A stretch of DNA of 64,000 nucleotides from Deltaproteobacteria bacterium (GTDB taxonomy: Bacteria > Myxococcota_A > Polyangia > JAAYKL01): the NCBI GenBank assembly GCA_016935665.1, contig JAFGQN010000119.1, positions 50,004 to 114,003 of the forward strand, read 5' to 3'. The notes under the pieces are model-generated. The model was not told the DNA's origin, made no database searches, and worked only from the letters and a program-made list of their open reading frames with translations. A program made the position numbers and the translations under genes. This document shows positions 37,266 through 46,611 of the stretch, one piece after another. Positions within the stretch are counted from its first letter, which is position 1, and every line of letters starts with the position of its first letter.

Positions 37266-39365
37266 TCATATGTCGGGCACCACATGCCAGGAGGATGGAA
37301 GCAGGCAGCGGTAATCGTTTCGTGCAAAGCGATGATCGATTAGCAGTACGATGCCTTTATCGTCGGATGTTCGAATGACTCTCCCGGCGGCCTGCAGCAC
37401 CCTGGTCATCCCTGGATACGTGTATGCAAAGTGAAAGCCGCGCGTCCCGCCACCAAAGTAGTCTTTTATTTCGTCGCGTTCGACACACAGCCCCGGCATG
37501 CCCACGCCAACAATCGCCACGCCCACCAGCCGGTCACCCACCAGGTCAATACCTTCTCCAAAAACACCGCCGAGCACGGCGAATCCCACGGTGGATGCGT
37601 TGTTTTTCGTGTCCCGGAGGGCGTCGTTTGATGCGTTCAGCGTTGGGTTCTCCCGGGGTGTTTCAGTTGCGGACTGAAACAGAGAGGTCTGGCGCGACGA
37701 CTGAAAATAAGTGTGCGGCGATGTCTGGAATTGTTCATCACCGGACCCTTGAGCCCCCGGGGCTTGCGGCGTCTGGAACTTGTCAATGAAATGCAGCCGT
37801 TCCGATTCGCTCATGGACGACTCCTGTTTGAATGCCCGATGGTGACTGTATTTCCGGATAAATTGTTCAAAGACCTGTTCCATGTATGTGTAGGCGGGAA
37901 AAAACACCAGATAATTCCCCGGCTGATGTTGGAGCATCTGGTGGATTTTCTCCACCACCACCTTTATGTTTGCCTCGCGATGTCGGTATGTGGTGTTCAC
38001 CGGGTGATGCATGACCCGCAGATTTTCGGGAGGAAAGGGGGATGGCAACTGGAGCTGAAGGCAATTGTCGTTGAGCCCCAGCACCTGACGGTAGTAGTCC
38101 ATGGGAAACAGTGTGGCCGAAAACACCACGGCACAGACGCATTTTTTGAACCTGTCGGCCAGATGGGTGGAGGGATCGATGCAATAGATGTTCAGCCGGA
38201 TATCGTCATCTCTGGACTCGACAAATAACCGGTAGTGGGCATCAAACGTATCGGCGGTTTCAAAAAAGATGGTGAGCTGATAATACACGTCGCTGATTTC
38301 GGTTCGGAATTTCACATTGTCGGTGTTCTCCAGCCATTTACCAAGGGTGGTAAGACAGCTCTTAATGGATTTGGTCAATGATTCGGGCACTGCGTATAAC
38401 ACTGCAGTGTCCGCTTCGTTGCGATTGCCCAATGCGCGTCGTGTGTCGTTGTAAATGAGATGCGCCGGTTTTTTCGCCTCAGCCAGAGTGCTGGATTTTG
38501 CTGCCAGTGTGCTTAGCTGTTTCTCCACGCGTGCAATCGCCCCCGCCTCTTTGGGATGTTTGTCTGCAAACATCAGGCGCGTGCTTTTCAGATGGCCAGA
38601 TGCGATTTGCGCAGAAAACATGGAGCGCCCCCGGTCCACCAGATTGTGTCCTTCGTCCACCAGAAAGACAAAACGCCCGGTATCCTCTTTGTCGAAGTAC
38701 CGCTTGAGATACACCCGGGGATCGAACGCATAGTTGTAGTCGCATATGATAACGTCCATCTTGAGAGACAAATCCAGCGACAACTCAAATGGGCACACCC
38801 GATGCGCTCTGGCTACTTCTTCAACATCGGCGCGATGGAGGGCTTCTCTGGCGCATCCCGTTTCCAATGCGTCGTCAATGCGATTCTCGTACCCCAGGCC
38901 GTATGCACACTCATCACATTGTTTGGGGTTCAGTGTATTGAAGCAGACCTTTTCCTTTGAAACAATCTCCACATATGACAGCGCGGCGCCGGTTGCCCGC
39001 ATGCTGTCACAGGCCTGCCGGGCGACCATTTTTCCGGTGGTGCGCGCGGCCAGGTAAAAGATTTTGTCGCAATGCCCCTTACCCATGGCTTTGAGCGCTG
39101 GGTACAGTGTGCCCAGCGTTTTACCGATTCCCGTTGGCGCCTGTATCAAGCCATGCCGTCTATCGCGAATGGCAGTATACACGCAGGCCATCATGTCGCG
39201 CTGGCCTTTGCGATACGGTTTAAAAGGGAATGCGTACTTCTGCAGCGACGCATTGCGATATTGTTTCCACCTTTGGGAATACCTCGGCGTGACCGGGCCA
39301 TCGGGGGACGGGTCGGAAGTGGTGTCTGCTTTTGCTTTGGAATCCGTTTCGTGTGTGTCTGTCAT
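37266..39365 (-). CDS. DinG/XPD-like Fe-S superfamily 2 helicase
   Basis: 699 residues from the ATG at 39365 (18 bases after the SDR stop). Walker A is APTGIGKT; the Walker B is LVDEGHN (DEGH). Between them lie four cysteines in the right places for a 4Fe-4S cluster (KVCFN, QCDECAYG and VCPFE). Motif VI is AAGRVIRT. The insert before the last motifs (around SSMSESERLHFIDKFQTPQ to TKNNAST) is Ser/Thr/Gln-rich and unusual. The family unwinds DNA 5' to 3' and repairs or resolves structures. Its place next to an SDR gene and a sugar operon gives no functional hint. Confidence 0.9.
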   Translation of the reverse strand: MTDTHETDSKAKADTTSDPSPDGPVTPRYSQRWKQYRNASLQKYAFPFKPYRKGQRDMMACVYTAIRDRRHGLIQAPTGIGKTLGTLYPALKAMGKGHCDKIFYLAARTTGKMVARQACDSMRATGAALSYVEIVSKEKVCFNTLNPKQCDECAYGLGYENRIDDALETGCAREALHRADVEEVARAHRVCPFELSLDLSLKMDVIICDYNYAFDPRVYLKRYFDKEDTGRFVFLVDEGHNLVDRGRSMFSAQIASGHLKSTRLMFADKHPKEAGAIARVEKQLSTLAAKSSTLAEAKKPAHLIYNDTRRALGNRNEADTAVLYAVPESLTKSIKSCLTTLGKWLENTDNVKFRTEISDVYYQLTIFFETADTFDAHYRLFVESRDDDIRLNIYCIDPSTHLADRFKKCVCAVVFSATLFPMDYYRQVLGLNDNCLQLQLPSPFPPENLRVMHHPVNTTYRHREANIKVVVEKIHQMLQHQPGNYLVFFPAYTYMEQVFEQFIRKYSHHRAFKQESSMSESERLHFIDKFQTPQAPGAQGSGDEQFQTSPHTYFQSSRQTSLFQSATETPRENPTLNASNDALRDTKNNASTVGFAVLGGVFGEGIDLVGDRLVGVAIVGVGMPGLCVERDEIKDYFGGGTRGFHFAYTYPGMTRVLQAAGRVIRTSDDKGIVLLIDHRFARNDYRCLLPSSWHVVPDI

Positions 39366-39382
39366 GTCTCTCTGGCGGATTG

Positions 39383-40159
39383 TCAACTTTCGCTCACCAT
39401 TTCCGGGCCGGGGCTTATGGCGGTCCAGCCACCGTCCACAACAATGGTTTGACCGGTGATGTGACCGGCGGCTTGCGAGGCGAGAAAAAGGGCGGTTTGC
39501 GCGATGTCTGCCGTGGAGGCTGCTTTGCCCAGCGGCGTGAGACGTGCCCAGGTCGCCTGGTATGAGTCGTCGGACAGCGTGCGCTCCGTTAGCGTTGCGC
39601 CTGGTGCGATGGCGTTGACGGTGAGGCCGTGCTGTGACAATTCCACCACCAGATTTCGAACAAGGGTTTCCAACGCTCCTTTGGTCATGCCGTACACTGT
39701 GAGCTCCCGATGTGCCCGCTGTCCGGTAACCGAAGACATCACAATGAGTCGACCTTTGGTTTTTGCCTGAATCATTCGCTTTGCGGCGAACTGCAGCAAA
39801 AAGAAAGTGCCTTCGATATTGATGCGCATGACGTCTCGGAGTGATTCGGGGGTCATGTCCAAAAAGGTGCGAAACAGGGAGTATCCGGTGTTGGCGATGA
39901 CCACGTCCGGGGAGGGGAAGCGGGCATCAATCTTTGCAAACATGTCTTTGAGAAACCCAATGTCCCCGCTGTCTCCCGCAAATGGTATGCAGGTGGTCAG
40001 TGTGTTGTCGATGCGTGCTGCCGCTTTTTGGCAAAGCGCTTCGTCAATATCATTCAAGAGCACTGTGGCCCCTTCGAGGTGGAATTGTTTGGCTATTTCA
40101 AATCCGATCCCCTGACCGGCGCCGGTTATCAATACGGTTTTTTTTTCGAATCGTTTCAT
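39383..40159 (-). CDS. Short-chain dehydrogenase/reductase
   Basis: 258 residues. Cofactor motif TGAGQGIG (12-19), catalytic Ser142/143 in MSSVTG, Tyr156 and Lys160 in VYGMTKGA, and the PGATLTERTL region. Classical SDR fold, probably NAD(P)-dependent, substrate unknown. It lies 128 bases downstream of the isomerase gene in the same orientation, so it may belong to the pentose operon, for example as a sugar or polyol dehydrogenase. That link is an inference. Confidence 0.9.
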   Translation of the reverse strand: MKRFEKKTVLITGAGQGIGFEIAKQFHLEGATVLLNDIDEALCQKAAARIDNTLTTCIPFAGDSGDIGFLKDMFAKIDARFPSPDVVIANTGYSLFRTFLDMTPESLRDVMRINIEGTFFLLQFAAKRMIQAKTKGRLIVMSSVTGQRAHRELTVYGMTKGALETLVRNLVVELSQHGLTVNAIAPGATLTERTLSDDSYQATWARLTPLGKAASTADIAQTALFLASQAAGHITGQTIVVDGGWTAISPGPEMVSES

Positions 40160-40286
40160 ATGTCGCAGGTGCTCCTTTTGATTACACGGGCAATCTCAAA
40201 CGCCGCGGTATCTGAACAACATTTGCCGCAGGTTTACAACGGAAATCTGGTGAAAGAATTAATGAGAGACAGCGCACCTGGCGGAA

Positions 40287-41759
40287 TCAGAATGGATTTT
40301 CGGTGGGATATTTGGTTTCTTTAGGCAGATTGTAGGAAATGTCTGGAATTCCCAGCTGTCGCATAATCGCAAACAGGCTTTTGCCGGCGTGATTGAATGC
40401 CACTGCCGCATGGTGCGGGAACCGTTTTTGAATCAGCACGTGGCGATAGAAACGTCCCATTTCGTGGATGCCAAAGACGCCAATGCCGCCAAATGATTTC
40501 GGCGGTACGGGCAACACTTCTCCCTGGGCGATATAACTTTTCAGGTCGCATCCGGCGGTGCTTTGCAATCTGAACAGAGTGATTTCGCCGGGGCGAATCT
40601 GCCCCTCCAGGGTGCCACGGGTGATGTCCGGCGCTTTGTCGGGCTCCATCAATCGGTGCATGATGAGCTGGTAATTCATTTTGGGATTCACAAGGTGACA
40701 GGCCGATGTGTTGCCACAGTGGAAGCCCATAAACAGATCGGAGTTTTTGTATCCGATTTCGGGGTGTTCTGCCATCAGGTCGTAGGGAACGGTATTGTTG
40801 ATGTCCAGAATGGTGGCCGGTTGCATGCTGACGCAGGTGGCGATGTATTCACTCACGGCGCCGTAAATATCCACTTCGCAGGCCACGGGAATGCCTCTGG
40901 CTGCCAGTCTGGAATTGATGTAGCAGGGAACGAAACGGAACGCTTTTTCGAAGGCGGGCCAGCATTTGTTCGCAAAGACGCCGTACTTGCGGGTGCCCAG
41001 GTTGTCGGCCATGAATTTGAGCAGGGTGGCTTCGTACTGCGCGAGGCGCATCACCATATCGGGATACTGATTGCCTTTGCCCAGTTCGCCCACCATCTCC
41101 CTGGCGATTTTTTCCACATCCGGACTGCCTTCCATGGAGTTGAACAGCTCCAGCAGGTCCAGTTCCGAGTTTTCCATCACTTCGATGCCCAAATCATACA
41201 GCGGTTTGATGGGGGCGTTGCAGGCAAAGAAATCCTGAGGTCTGGGACCAAAGGCAAACACTTTCAATGACGCCAGGCTGAGCAGGGTTCTGGCCACGGG
41301 AATGAATTCGTCAATGAGCAGGGTCAGTTCATCGGCAGTTCCCACCGGATACTCGGGGATATACGGTCTAAGATGGCGCAACCCGCAGTTGTACGACGCA
41401 TTGAGCATGCCACAATACGCATCCCCGCGGCCATTCACCAGATTGTTGCCGGTTTCTTCGGCCGCCGCGATGAGCATGGCTGGTTTGCCGAACTTCTGAA
41501 TCAGAATCGTTTCCGGCGCTTCGGGGCCGAAATTGCCCAAAAAGACCACCAGCGCGTTGACATCTTTGCCGGTGATTTCGTTGAGTGCCGCTTCAATATC
41601 GTTTTCGTTCTCGACGATTTTTTCGATTTCGGTAACGTCGATGGATTTTTCTCTGCAGGCGGCCACCAGATTCTCGCGGCGCGTCTTTGAGAGTTCGATG
41701 GGAAAGCAATCGCGGCTCACCGCAATGATGCCCAGTTTTACCGAAGAAATGTTTTCCAT
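40287..41759 (-). CDS. L-fucose/L-arabinose isomerase family enzyme, probable AraA substitute
   Basis: 490 residues from the ATG at 41759 (AAGGAG upstream). It belongs to the fucose isomerase fold family: an N-terminal NAD-like fold domain (VKLGIIAVSRDCFP), central segments CGMLNASYNCGLRHL and ANKCWPAFEKAF, and VACEVDIYGAVSEYIA, which supplies acidic metal ligands, with GFHCGNTSACHL later. It is encoded with AraB-like and AraD genes and no classical AraA, so it likely converts L-arabinose to L-ribulose. Isomerisation of a related aldose is possible. Its Mn-dependent role would be cytoplasmic. Confidence 0.85.
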   Translation of the reverse strand: MENISSVKLGIIAVSRDCFPIELSKTRRENLVAACREKSIDVTEIEKIVENENDIEAALNEITGKDVNALVVFLGNFGPEAPETILIQKFGKPAMLIAAAEETGNNLVNGRGDAYCGMLNASYNCGLRHLRPYIPEYPVGTADELTLLIDEFIPVARTLLSLASLKVFAFGPRPQDFFACNAPIKPLYDLGIEVMENSELDLLELFNSMEGSPDVEKIAREMVGELGKGNQYPDMVMRLAQYEATLLKFMADNLGTRKYGVFANKCWPAFEKAFRFVPCYINSRLAARGIPVACEVDIYGAVSEYIATCVSMQPATILDINNTVPYDLMAEHPEIGYKNSDLFMGFHCGNTSACHLVNPKMNYQLIMHRLMEPDKAPDITRGTLEGQIRPGEITLFRLQSTAGCDLKSYIAQGEVLPVPPKSFGGIGVFGIHEMGRFYRHVLIQKRFPHHAAVAFNHAGKSLFAIMRQLGIPDISYNLPKETKYPTENPF

Positions 41760-41846
41760 TTCGATGCTCCTTATGTTTGTTGCGCTCCGATCATCTTTTT
41801 CGGACACGCGGGTATGTGTGTGTCTCCGGTTCCTGCCGGATTCAGG

Positions 41847-42542
41847 TTACTTTTGTCCGTAGTAGGCGTTGGTGCCGTGCTTTCGCTCATAATGTTTGTT
41901 CAAAATGCTGTTTTTGAGCCGTGGCACGTCGGGGTTAATGCTATGCGTCAAATACGCCATTTTGGCCAACTCTTCGAGAACCACAGAGTTGTAGACCGCT
42001 TTTTGCGGCGTTTTTCCCCAACTGAATGGGCCATGGGAGCCCACAATAATCATCTCGTACTCTTCCGGCGATTTTCCCGCCAGCGTGTTTACTATCTGGT
42101 TGCCCGTCTCCGTTTCGTAGTCCCTGGCAATGGCTTCATCACTCATGGGCAAGGTGCAGGGGATGTCCCCAGGGCAATGATCCGCATGAGTGGTGCCATA
42201 GATGGGAATGGCACGCAGCGCCTGAGCCCACGACACGGCATAGGTGGAATGGGTGTGCACAATGCTGCCAATGGATGGAAACTGTTTGTACAATACCAGA
42301 TGTGTGTTGGTGTCCGACGACGGTCGGTAATCGCCGCCTACGACGTTTCCATCGAAATCGAGGACCACAATATCCGACGGCTTCAGGTATTCATACGGAA
42401 CGCCGCTGGGCTTGATGGCCATGACACCGGCGTCTCTGTCGCAAACACTCAAATTGCCAAAGGTGTACAATACAAGTCCCCGTTTGGGCAGTTCCAGGTT
42501 CCACTGGTAACACTGATTTTTAAGCTCTTCGAAAGCGGTCAT
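41847..42542 (-). CDS. araD: L-ribulose-5-phosphate 4-epimerase
   Basis: 231 residues, the usual AraD length. Zinc ligands and active-site residues are in place: Ser75-Ser76-Asp77 in RPSSDT, His96 and His98 in VHTHST, His170 in VGSHGPF. It epimerises L-ribulose-5-phosphate to D-xylulose-5-phosphate, feeding the pentose phosphate pathway. Its start overlaps the kinase stop by four bases (ATGA), so translation is coupled. Confidence 0.93.
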   Translation of the reverse strand: MTAFEELKNQCYQWNLELPKRGLVLYTFGNLSVCDRDAGVMAIKPSGVPYEYLKPSDIVVLDFDGNVVGGDYRPSSDTNTHLVLYKQFPSIGSIVHTHSTYAVSWAQALRAIPIYGTTHADHCPGDIPCTLPMSDEAIARDYETETGNQIVNTLAGKSPEEYEMIIVGSHGPFSWGKTPQKAVYNSVVLEELAKMAYLTHSINPDVPRLKNSILNKHYERKHGTNAYYGQK

Positions 42543-44206
42543 TTCGGAACACCGCCTTTTTCGCGCTCTTCTACATACGCCCCGACCTCGCAGTACTGAC
42601 GGAACAGTTTTTTGTAAACTGCGTTTGCCGCCATGTCTGGTTGGTATTCCCGCTCAAAGCCCATGTCCATTGCGTTTTGTGCACTGGGGATGTCCGCGTA
42701 CAATCCGGACGCCACTGCCGCGAACATGGCCGCGCCCAGCGCGCAGGTCTGATTGGAACTGTGAACCTTTATTTTCATGCCCAGCACATCTGCCATGATT
42801 TGCATGATGACGGGGGATTTTTTGGCCACGCCGCCAAGGGCAATTACCTCGTCGATGCGGACCCCTTCGCTGCGAAAGCGTTCCACTATGGCCAATGCGC
42901 CAAATGCGCTGGCTTCCACCAGCGCTCTGAAAATTTTCGGTGCGTCACTGCCAAGGGTGAGTCCCATAATGGCGCCTTTGAGATTCTGGTTGGCATCCGG
43001 CGTACGCCGTCCGTTCATCCAGTCCAGTGCCAGAATGGACGATTCCCCCGGCGTCATGGGCGCGATGGCCTCGGACAGCGCGGGAATAATACCATCGATG
43101 ATGCGGTCCACTTCGGATTTCATGGACTCGGGCGCCAGCTTCAACGGCCAGGCCAAAACAGAGCGAAACCATGCGTAAATATCTCCAAATGCACTTTGGC
43201 CCGCTTCCAGTCCAATCATGCCCGGCGCCACAGACCCATCCACCTGACCGCATATACCGGCCACCAGGTTGTCGCCAATGTCATCGTGAGACGCAATCAT
43301 CATATCGCAGGTCGACGTCCCCATGACTTTGCTCAGTGCGTACGGTCCAATGGCGCCACCAACGGCCCCCATGTGCGCATCAAAGGCGCCAACGCCCACC
43401 ACCACATCCTCAGACAAACCGAGCTTCATTGCCCACTCGCTGCAGAGCGTTCCAAACGGCACATCACTTGTGTATGTTTCCACAAACAATCTGTCCCGAA
43501 GCCCCGCAAGCAGCGGATCCAGTTTGACCAGAAATTCTTCGGGCGGCAGTCCGTTCCAGGAGGGATGCCACAGGGCTTTATGTCCGGCGGCGCAACGGCT
43601 GCGTTTAATGGTGACAGGATCGGTGCTGCCACAGAGCAGGGCCGGAATCCAATCGCAATGCTCTACCCAGGAATATGCGGCGTCGCGGATTTTTTCGTTG
43701 CCTCTAAGGGTATGAATAATTTTTGACCAGAACCACTCCGACGAGTAAATGCCGCCACAGTATTTGGTATAGTCTTCGCCGCCCCATGTGCGGGAAATAT
43801 GATTGATTTCATCGGCTTCCGCCACCGCAGTGTGATCTTTCCACAAAATGAACATGGCGTCGGGATCTTCACTGTACCCGTCTTCAAGCGCCAGCGGCCG
43901 GCAGTTTTGATTGACCGCTGCAATGGTGGAACCCGTTGTGTCCACACTGATGCCGCGAACGGATTTTTTGTCATCAGAGGAAAGTCCTTTGAGCGCTTCC
44001 TGTATGGTAAAGGTGATGCCTTCAATATAATCCAATGGATGTTGGCGAAAGCGGTTTTCCCCGGGATTGCAGTACAACCCCTCTTTCCATCGGGGATATA
44101 AAAATGAGGATTCCGCAATTTCTTTTCCATTTTGAGTGTCCACGACCAGTGCGCGAACAGAATCAGTGCCAAAGTCAAGTCCGATGACCAGTTGTTTTTC
44201 TTTCAT
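42539..44206 (-). CDS. araB: FGGY-family L-ribulokinase
   Basis: 555 residues from the ATG at 44206 (AGGAG upstream); an in-frame start at 44311 would extend it with unlikely sequence. The N-terminal motif GLDFGTDSVRALVVDTQ is the AraB type of FGGY kinase, and the C-terminal ATPase half carries LGGVAKKSPVIMQIMADVLG. It phosphorylates L-ribulose at O5. It starts 22 bases after the LacI gene stop, so regulator, kinase, epimerase and isomerase are probably one transcript. Confidence 0.92.
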   Translation of the reverse strand: MKEKQLVIGLDFGTDSVRALVVDTQNGKEIAESSFLYPRWKEGLYCNPGENRFRQHPLDYIEGITFTIQEALKGLSSDDKKSVRGISVDTTGSTIAAVNQNCRPLALEDGYSEDPDAMFILWKDHTAVAEADEINHISRTWGGEDYTKYCGGIYSSEWFWSKIIHTLRGNEKIRDAAYSWVEHCDWIPALLCGSTDPVTIKRSRCAAGHKALWHPSWNGLPPEEFLVKLDPLLAGLRDRLFVETYTSDVPFGTLCSEWAMKLGLSEDVVVGVGAFDAHMGAVGGAIGPYALSKVMGTSTCDMMIASHDDIGDNLVAGICGQVDGSVAPGMIGLEAGQSAFGDIYAWFRSVLAWPLKLAPESMKSEVDRIIDGIIPALSEAIAPMTPGESSILALDWMNGRRTPDANQNLKGAIMGLTLGSDAPKIFRALVEASAFGALAIVERFRSEGVRIDEVIALGGVAKKSPVIMQIMADVLGMKIKVHSSNQTCALGAAMFAAVASGLYADIPSAQNAMDMGFEREYQPDMAANAVYKKLFRQYCEVGAYVEEREKGGVPK

Positions 44207-44228
44207 ATCAACTCCTGTTTTTGAACCC

Positions 44229-45275
44229 TCAGGGGCGAATAATATTAGTGAACGAATCCAGATTCTCCCTGGCGACGATCTCGATGGGAAGCAGTAGCTC
44301 CTTTCTGTCAACCTCCCGGTGAATGATGTGGTTCATAAGGATGGTGAGCGCCTCTATCCCTTGTCGAATAGGCTGCTGGTTGATGATGAACTCGATTTTT
44401 CCCTGTTTCAGGCACTCTATATTTTCTTTTATAAGGTCGTAGCCAATAATAAACACTTTGTTTTTAAACGGAATACGGTCGATGGCTTGTGCGAATCGAT
44501 ACGTGGACGCATTGGGAATGAACATGCCTTTCAGATCAGGCAGCTGGTCGTGAATTGTGGTGCACAGACTTTCGAAATCACTGAAATCCTCGCTGTTGGG
44601 CATGGAAAAACGGTGAATCTGTATCCTGGCGTTGCCGGCAAAGAATTGTTCGAATCCCTGGGCGCGAATATTAATATGATAATCCTCGGGAGATATATCG
44701 ATAAGAGCGATGTTCCCCTCGTTTCCTGTGAGTATCGACATCAGCCTGCCCACGGTCATGCCCGCCATAAAACAATCCTGTCCCACAAACGATGCAATAC
44801 TGGAATCGGGTAGACTGGCGTTAAAAAAGACCATGGGAATGTCTGTTTTGTGTTTTTGCAGCATCTCCTGTGCCGGAAGTGACAAGACCGGGGCGATGAG
44901 CAGACCGTCATTGCCGTCACCCATGGCCTGTTCAAATACTGTAAAAAAGGTTAAATCAGCGTATCTGTTGTAAAAATAGTATTTTATCTTTATGTCGAAA
45001 TGCGGAAAGCTGCTTCTGCCGCGTTCAATGCCCGTCCTGGACAATTCCCAGAAATTGTCGTTCTGGTACGGAAACGGCATTACAATTCCAATGGCGTACG
45101 AGCGGGATTTCACCAGATGACTCGCCATCACATTGGGTTTGAATCCGGTTTCCTCGATTATTTTTGTTACTTTTTGTCGGGTTTTTTCAGAACATCCACC
45201 TCTATTGTGGATGATGCGGTCCACTGTACCGATTGAGACACTCGCTCTTTTCGCAATCTCTTTTATTGTAATCAC
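44229..45275 (-). CDS. LacI-family sugar-responsive repressor
   Basis: 348 residues. LacI HTH with hinge: MITIKEIAKRASVSIGTVDR, then CSEKTRQKVTKIIEETGFKP. The C-terminal domain is of the sugar-binding periplasmic-protein type (AIGIVMPFPYQND). It is the first gene of the catabolic operon and is divergent from the ABC importer. The palindrome at 45293-45308 just upstream and its relative at 45517-45530 are likely its operators, which suggests it represses both operons until the sugar is present. Confidence 0.92.
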   Translation of the reverse strand: MITIKEIAKRASVSIGTVDRIIHNRGGCSEKTRQKVTKIIEETGFKPNVMASHLVKSRSYAIGIVMPFPYQNDNFWELSRTGIERGRSSFPHFDIKIKYYFYNRYADLTFFTVFEQAMGDGNDGLLIAPVLSLPAQEMLQKHKTDIPMVFFNASLPDSSIASFVGQDCFMAGMTVGRLMSILTGNEGNIALIDISPEDYHINIRAQGFEQFFAGNARIQIHRFSMPNSEDFSDFESLCTTIHDQLPDLKGMFIPNASTYRFAQAIDRIPFKNKVFIIGYDLIKENIECLKQGKIEFIINQQPIRQGIEALTILMNHIIHREVDRKELLLPIEIVARENLDSFTNIIRP

Positions 45276-45292
45276 CGACGGAAACTCCTGTA

Positions 45293-45308
45293 GCGTGAAC
45301 GTACACGC
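45293..45308. promoter_or_regulatory. Putative LacI-family operator O1
   Basis: A 16-base near-perfect palindrome GCGTGAACGTACACGC (14 of 16 positions symmetric, centred on ACGT) about 17 bases upstream of the repressor start codon. It shares CGTGTACGT (on its reverse strand) with the site in front of the importer gene. Confidence 0.65.
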
Positions 45309-45466
45309 AACACGAGATTATGGACACGCAAATGATCTGTCAAGAATTTTCATGCACCGAAATGCAAGGGAACTACAATTGCATACATCCAAAAAGAGTA
45401 ATGTTTATATGTATTTAAAACGTTATTGGAAAACGTGCAAAGTCTTGCAAACCGGAATAATTTTAC

Positions 45467-45496
45467 TTGACAAGGTCAAAAGCCCAAAACTACAAT
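45467..45496 (+). promoter_or_regulatory. Sigma70-like promoter of the ABC importer
   Basis: TTGACA at 45467-45472 and TACAAT at 45491-45496 with an 18-base spacer. Transcription would start near 45503, just before operator O2 and about 48 bases before the importer start codon. Confidence 0.7.
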
Positions 45497-45516
45497 GCCG
45501 AGTCAGCGAGCAATTT

Positions 45517-45530
45517 TCGTGTACGTAAAC
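45517..45530. promoter_or_regulatory. Putative LacI-family operator O2
   Basis: TCGTGTACGTAAAC shares the CGTGTACGT core with O1. It lies about 14 bases after the expected transcription start, the usual position for roadblock-type repression. Confidence 0.55.
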
Positions 45531-45550
45531 AATTTGCAAGGAGAAGAAAA

Positions 45551-46585
45551 ATGAAACTTTTGGCAAAAGGTCTCATGGCAAGAGGGATTATAACCCTGGC
45601 TATCCTGGTGGCTTTTACGGCGTGTGGCGGTAAAAAGGCCGAAGAAAGCACCGAAAACACTGAGATTGGTGTGGCGAAGGACAAAAAGGAAATCGTCGTG
45701 GGATTTTCCCAGATTGGTGCAGAGAGCGCCTGGCGAATGGCCAACACCACCTCCATTAAAAGTGAGGCGGAAAAACGTCCCAACATCAAATTGATTTTTG
45801 CCGATGCCCAGCAGAAGCAGGAAAATCAAATCAAGGCCCTGCGTTCCTTTATTGACCAGAAAGTTGATGTAATTGCTTTCTCTCCTATTGTTGAAAGTGG
45901 TTATGGTCCGGTGCTTAAAGAAGCCAAAGCTGCCGGTATTCCAGTGATTCTGACCGACCGCAACGTTGACCTTTCCGATGATTCGTTATGGGAAACGTTC
46001 ATGGGTTCCAACTTTTACGAAGAAGGCGTTAAAGCGGGCAAATGGCTCAAAGACAATTACGACCGTCTGAAGCTGCCTGAAAAAAGCTCTGACACTGTAA
46101 ATGTGGTTGAGCTGCAGGGAACCGTGGGTTCCGCACCGGCCAATGACCGCTTCAAAGGATTCCGCGATGGTATCAAAGATGCGCCTCAGTTCAAAATCAC
46201 CAAAACTCAGACCGGTGATTTCACTCGCGCCAAGGGCAAAGAAGTTATGGAAGCCTTCCTGAAAGCCGACAAAAACATCGATGTTCTGTACGCTCACAAC
46301 GACGACATGGCGCTGGGTGCGATTCAGGCTATCGAGGAAGCGGGCCTGAAACCTGGCAAAGATATTATCATTTTGTCAGTTGACGCTGTGCGCGGCGCTT
46401 TCGAAGCCATGGTGGAAGGCAAACTCAATTGCACAGTTGAGTGCAGCCCGTTGCTTGGACCGCAACTCTACGACGCGGTTGAGAAACTGATGAAAGGTGA
46501 AAAACTGCCAAAAGTTATCTGGACCCAGGAAGGCGTTTTCCCACAGGAAGTGGCTGCCAAAACGCTGCCTTCACGACAATACTGA
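45551..46585 (+). CDS. Sugar ABC transporter substrate-binding lipoprotein, YtfQ type
   Basis: 344 residues from the ATG at 45551 (AAGGAG upstream). The lipobox is FTACGG. The mature part is a type-I sugar-binding protein with the YtfQ pattern IVVGFSQIGAESAWRMANT, then FADAQQKQENQIKALRSFI. E. coli YtfQ binds galactofuranose; here the divergent ara genes suggest L-arabinose, possibly in furanose form. Tethering as a lipoprotein is different from the soluble E. coli protein. First gene of a four-gene operon. Confidence 0.9.
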   Translation: MKLLAKGLMARGIITLAILVAFTACGGKKAEESTENTEIGVAKDKKEIVVGFSQIGAESAWRMANTTSIKSEAEKRPNIKLIFADAQQKQENQIKALRSFIDQKVDVIAFSPIVESGYGPVLKEAKAAGIPVILTDRNVDLSDDSLWETFMGSNFYEEGVKAGKWLKDNYDRLKLPEKSSDTVNVVELQGTVGSAPANDRFKGFRDGIKDAPQFKITKTQTGDFTRAKGKEVMEAFLKADKNIDVLYAHNDDMALGAIQAIEEAGLKPGKDIIILSVDAVRGAFEAMVEGKLNCTVECSPLLGPQLYDAVEKLMKGEKLPKVIWTQEGVFPQEVAAKTLPSRQY

Positions 46586-46611
46586 TTTAATTTGATGGGA
46601 GTACCGGTTCC

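Noticed and set aside
42641..43726. 361-codon plus-strand frame
   Set aside because: Antisense to araB, His/Arg/Gly-rich as expected from a shadow frame.
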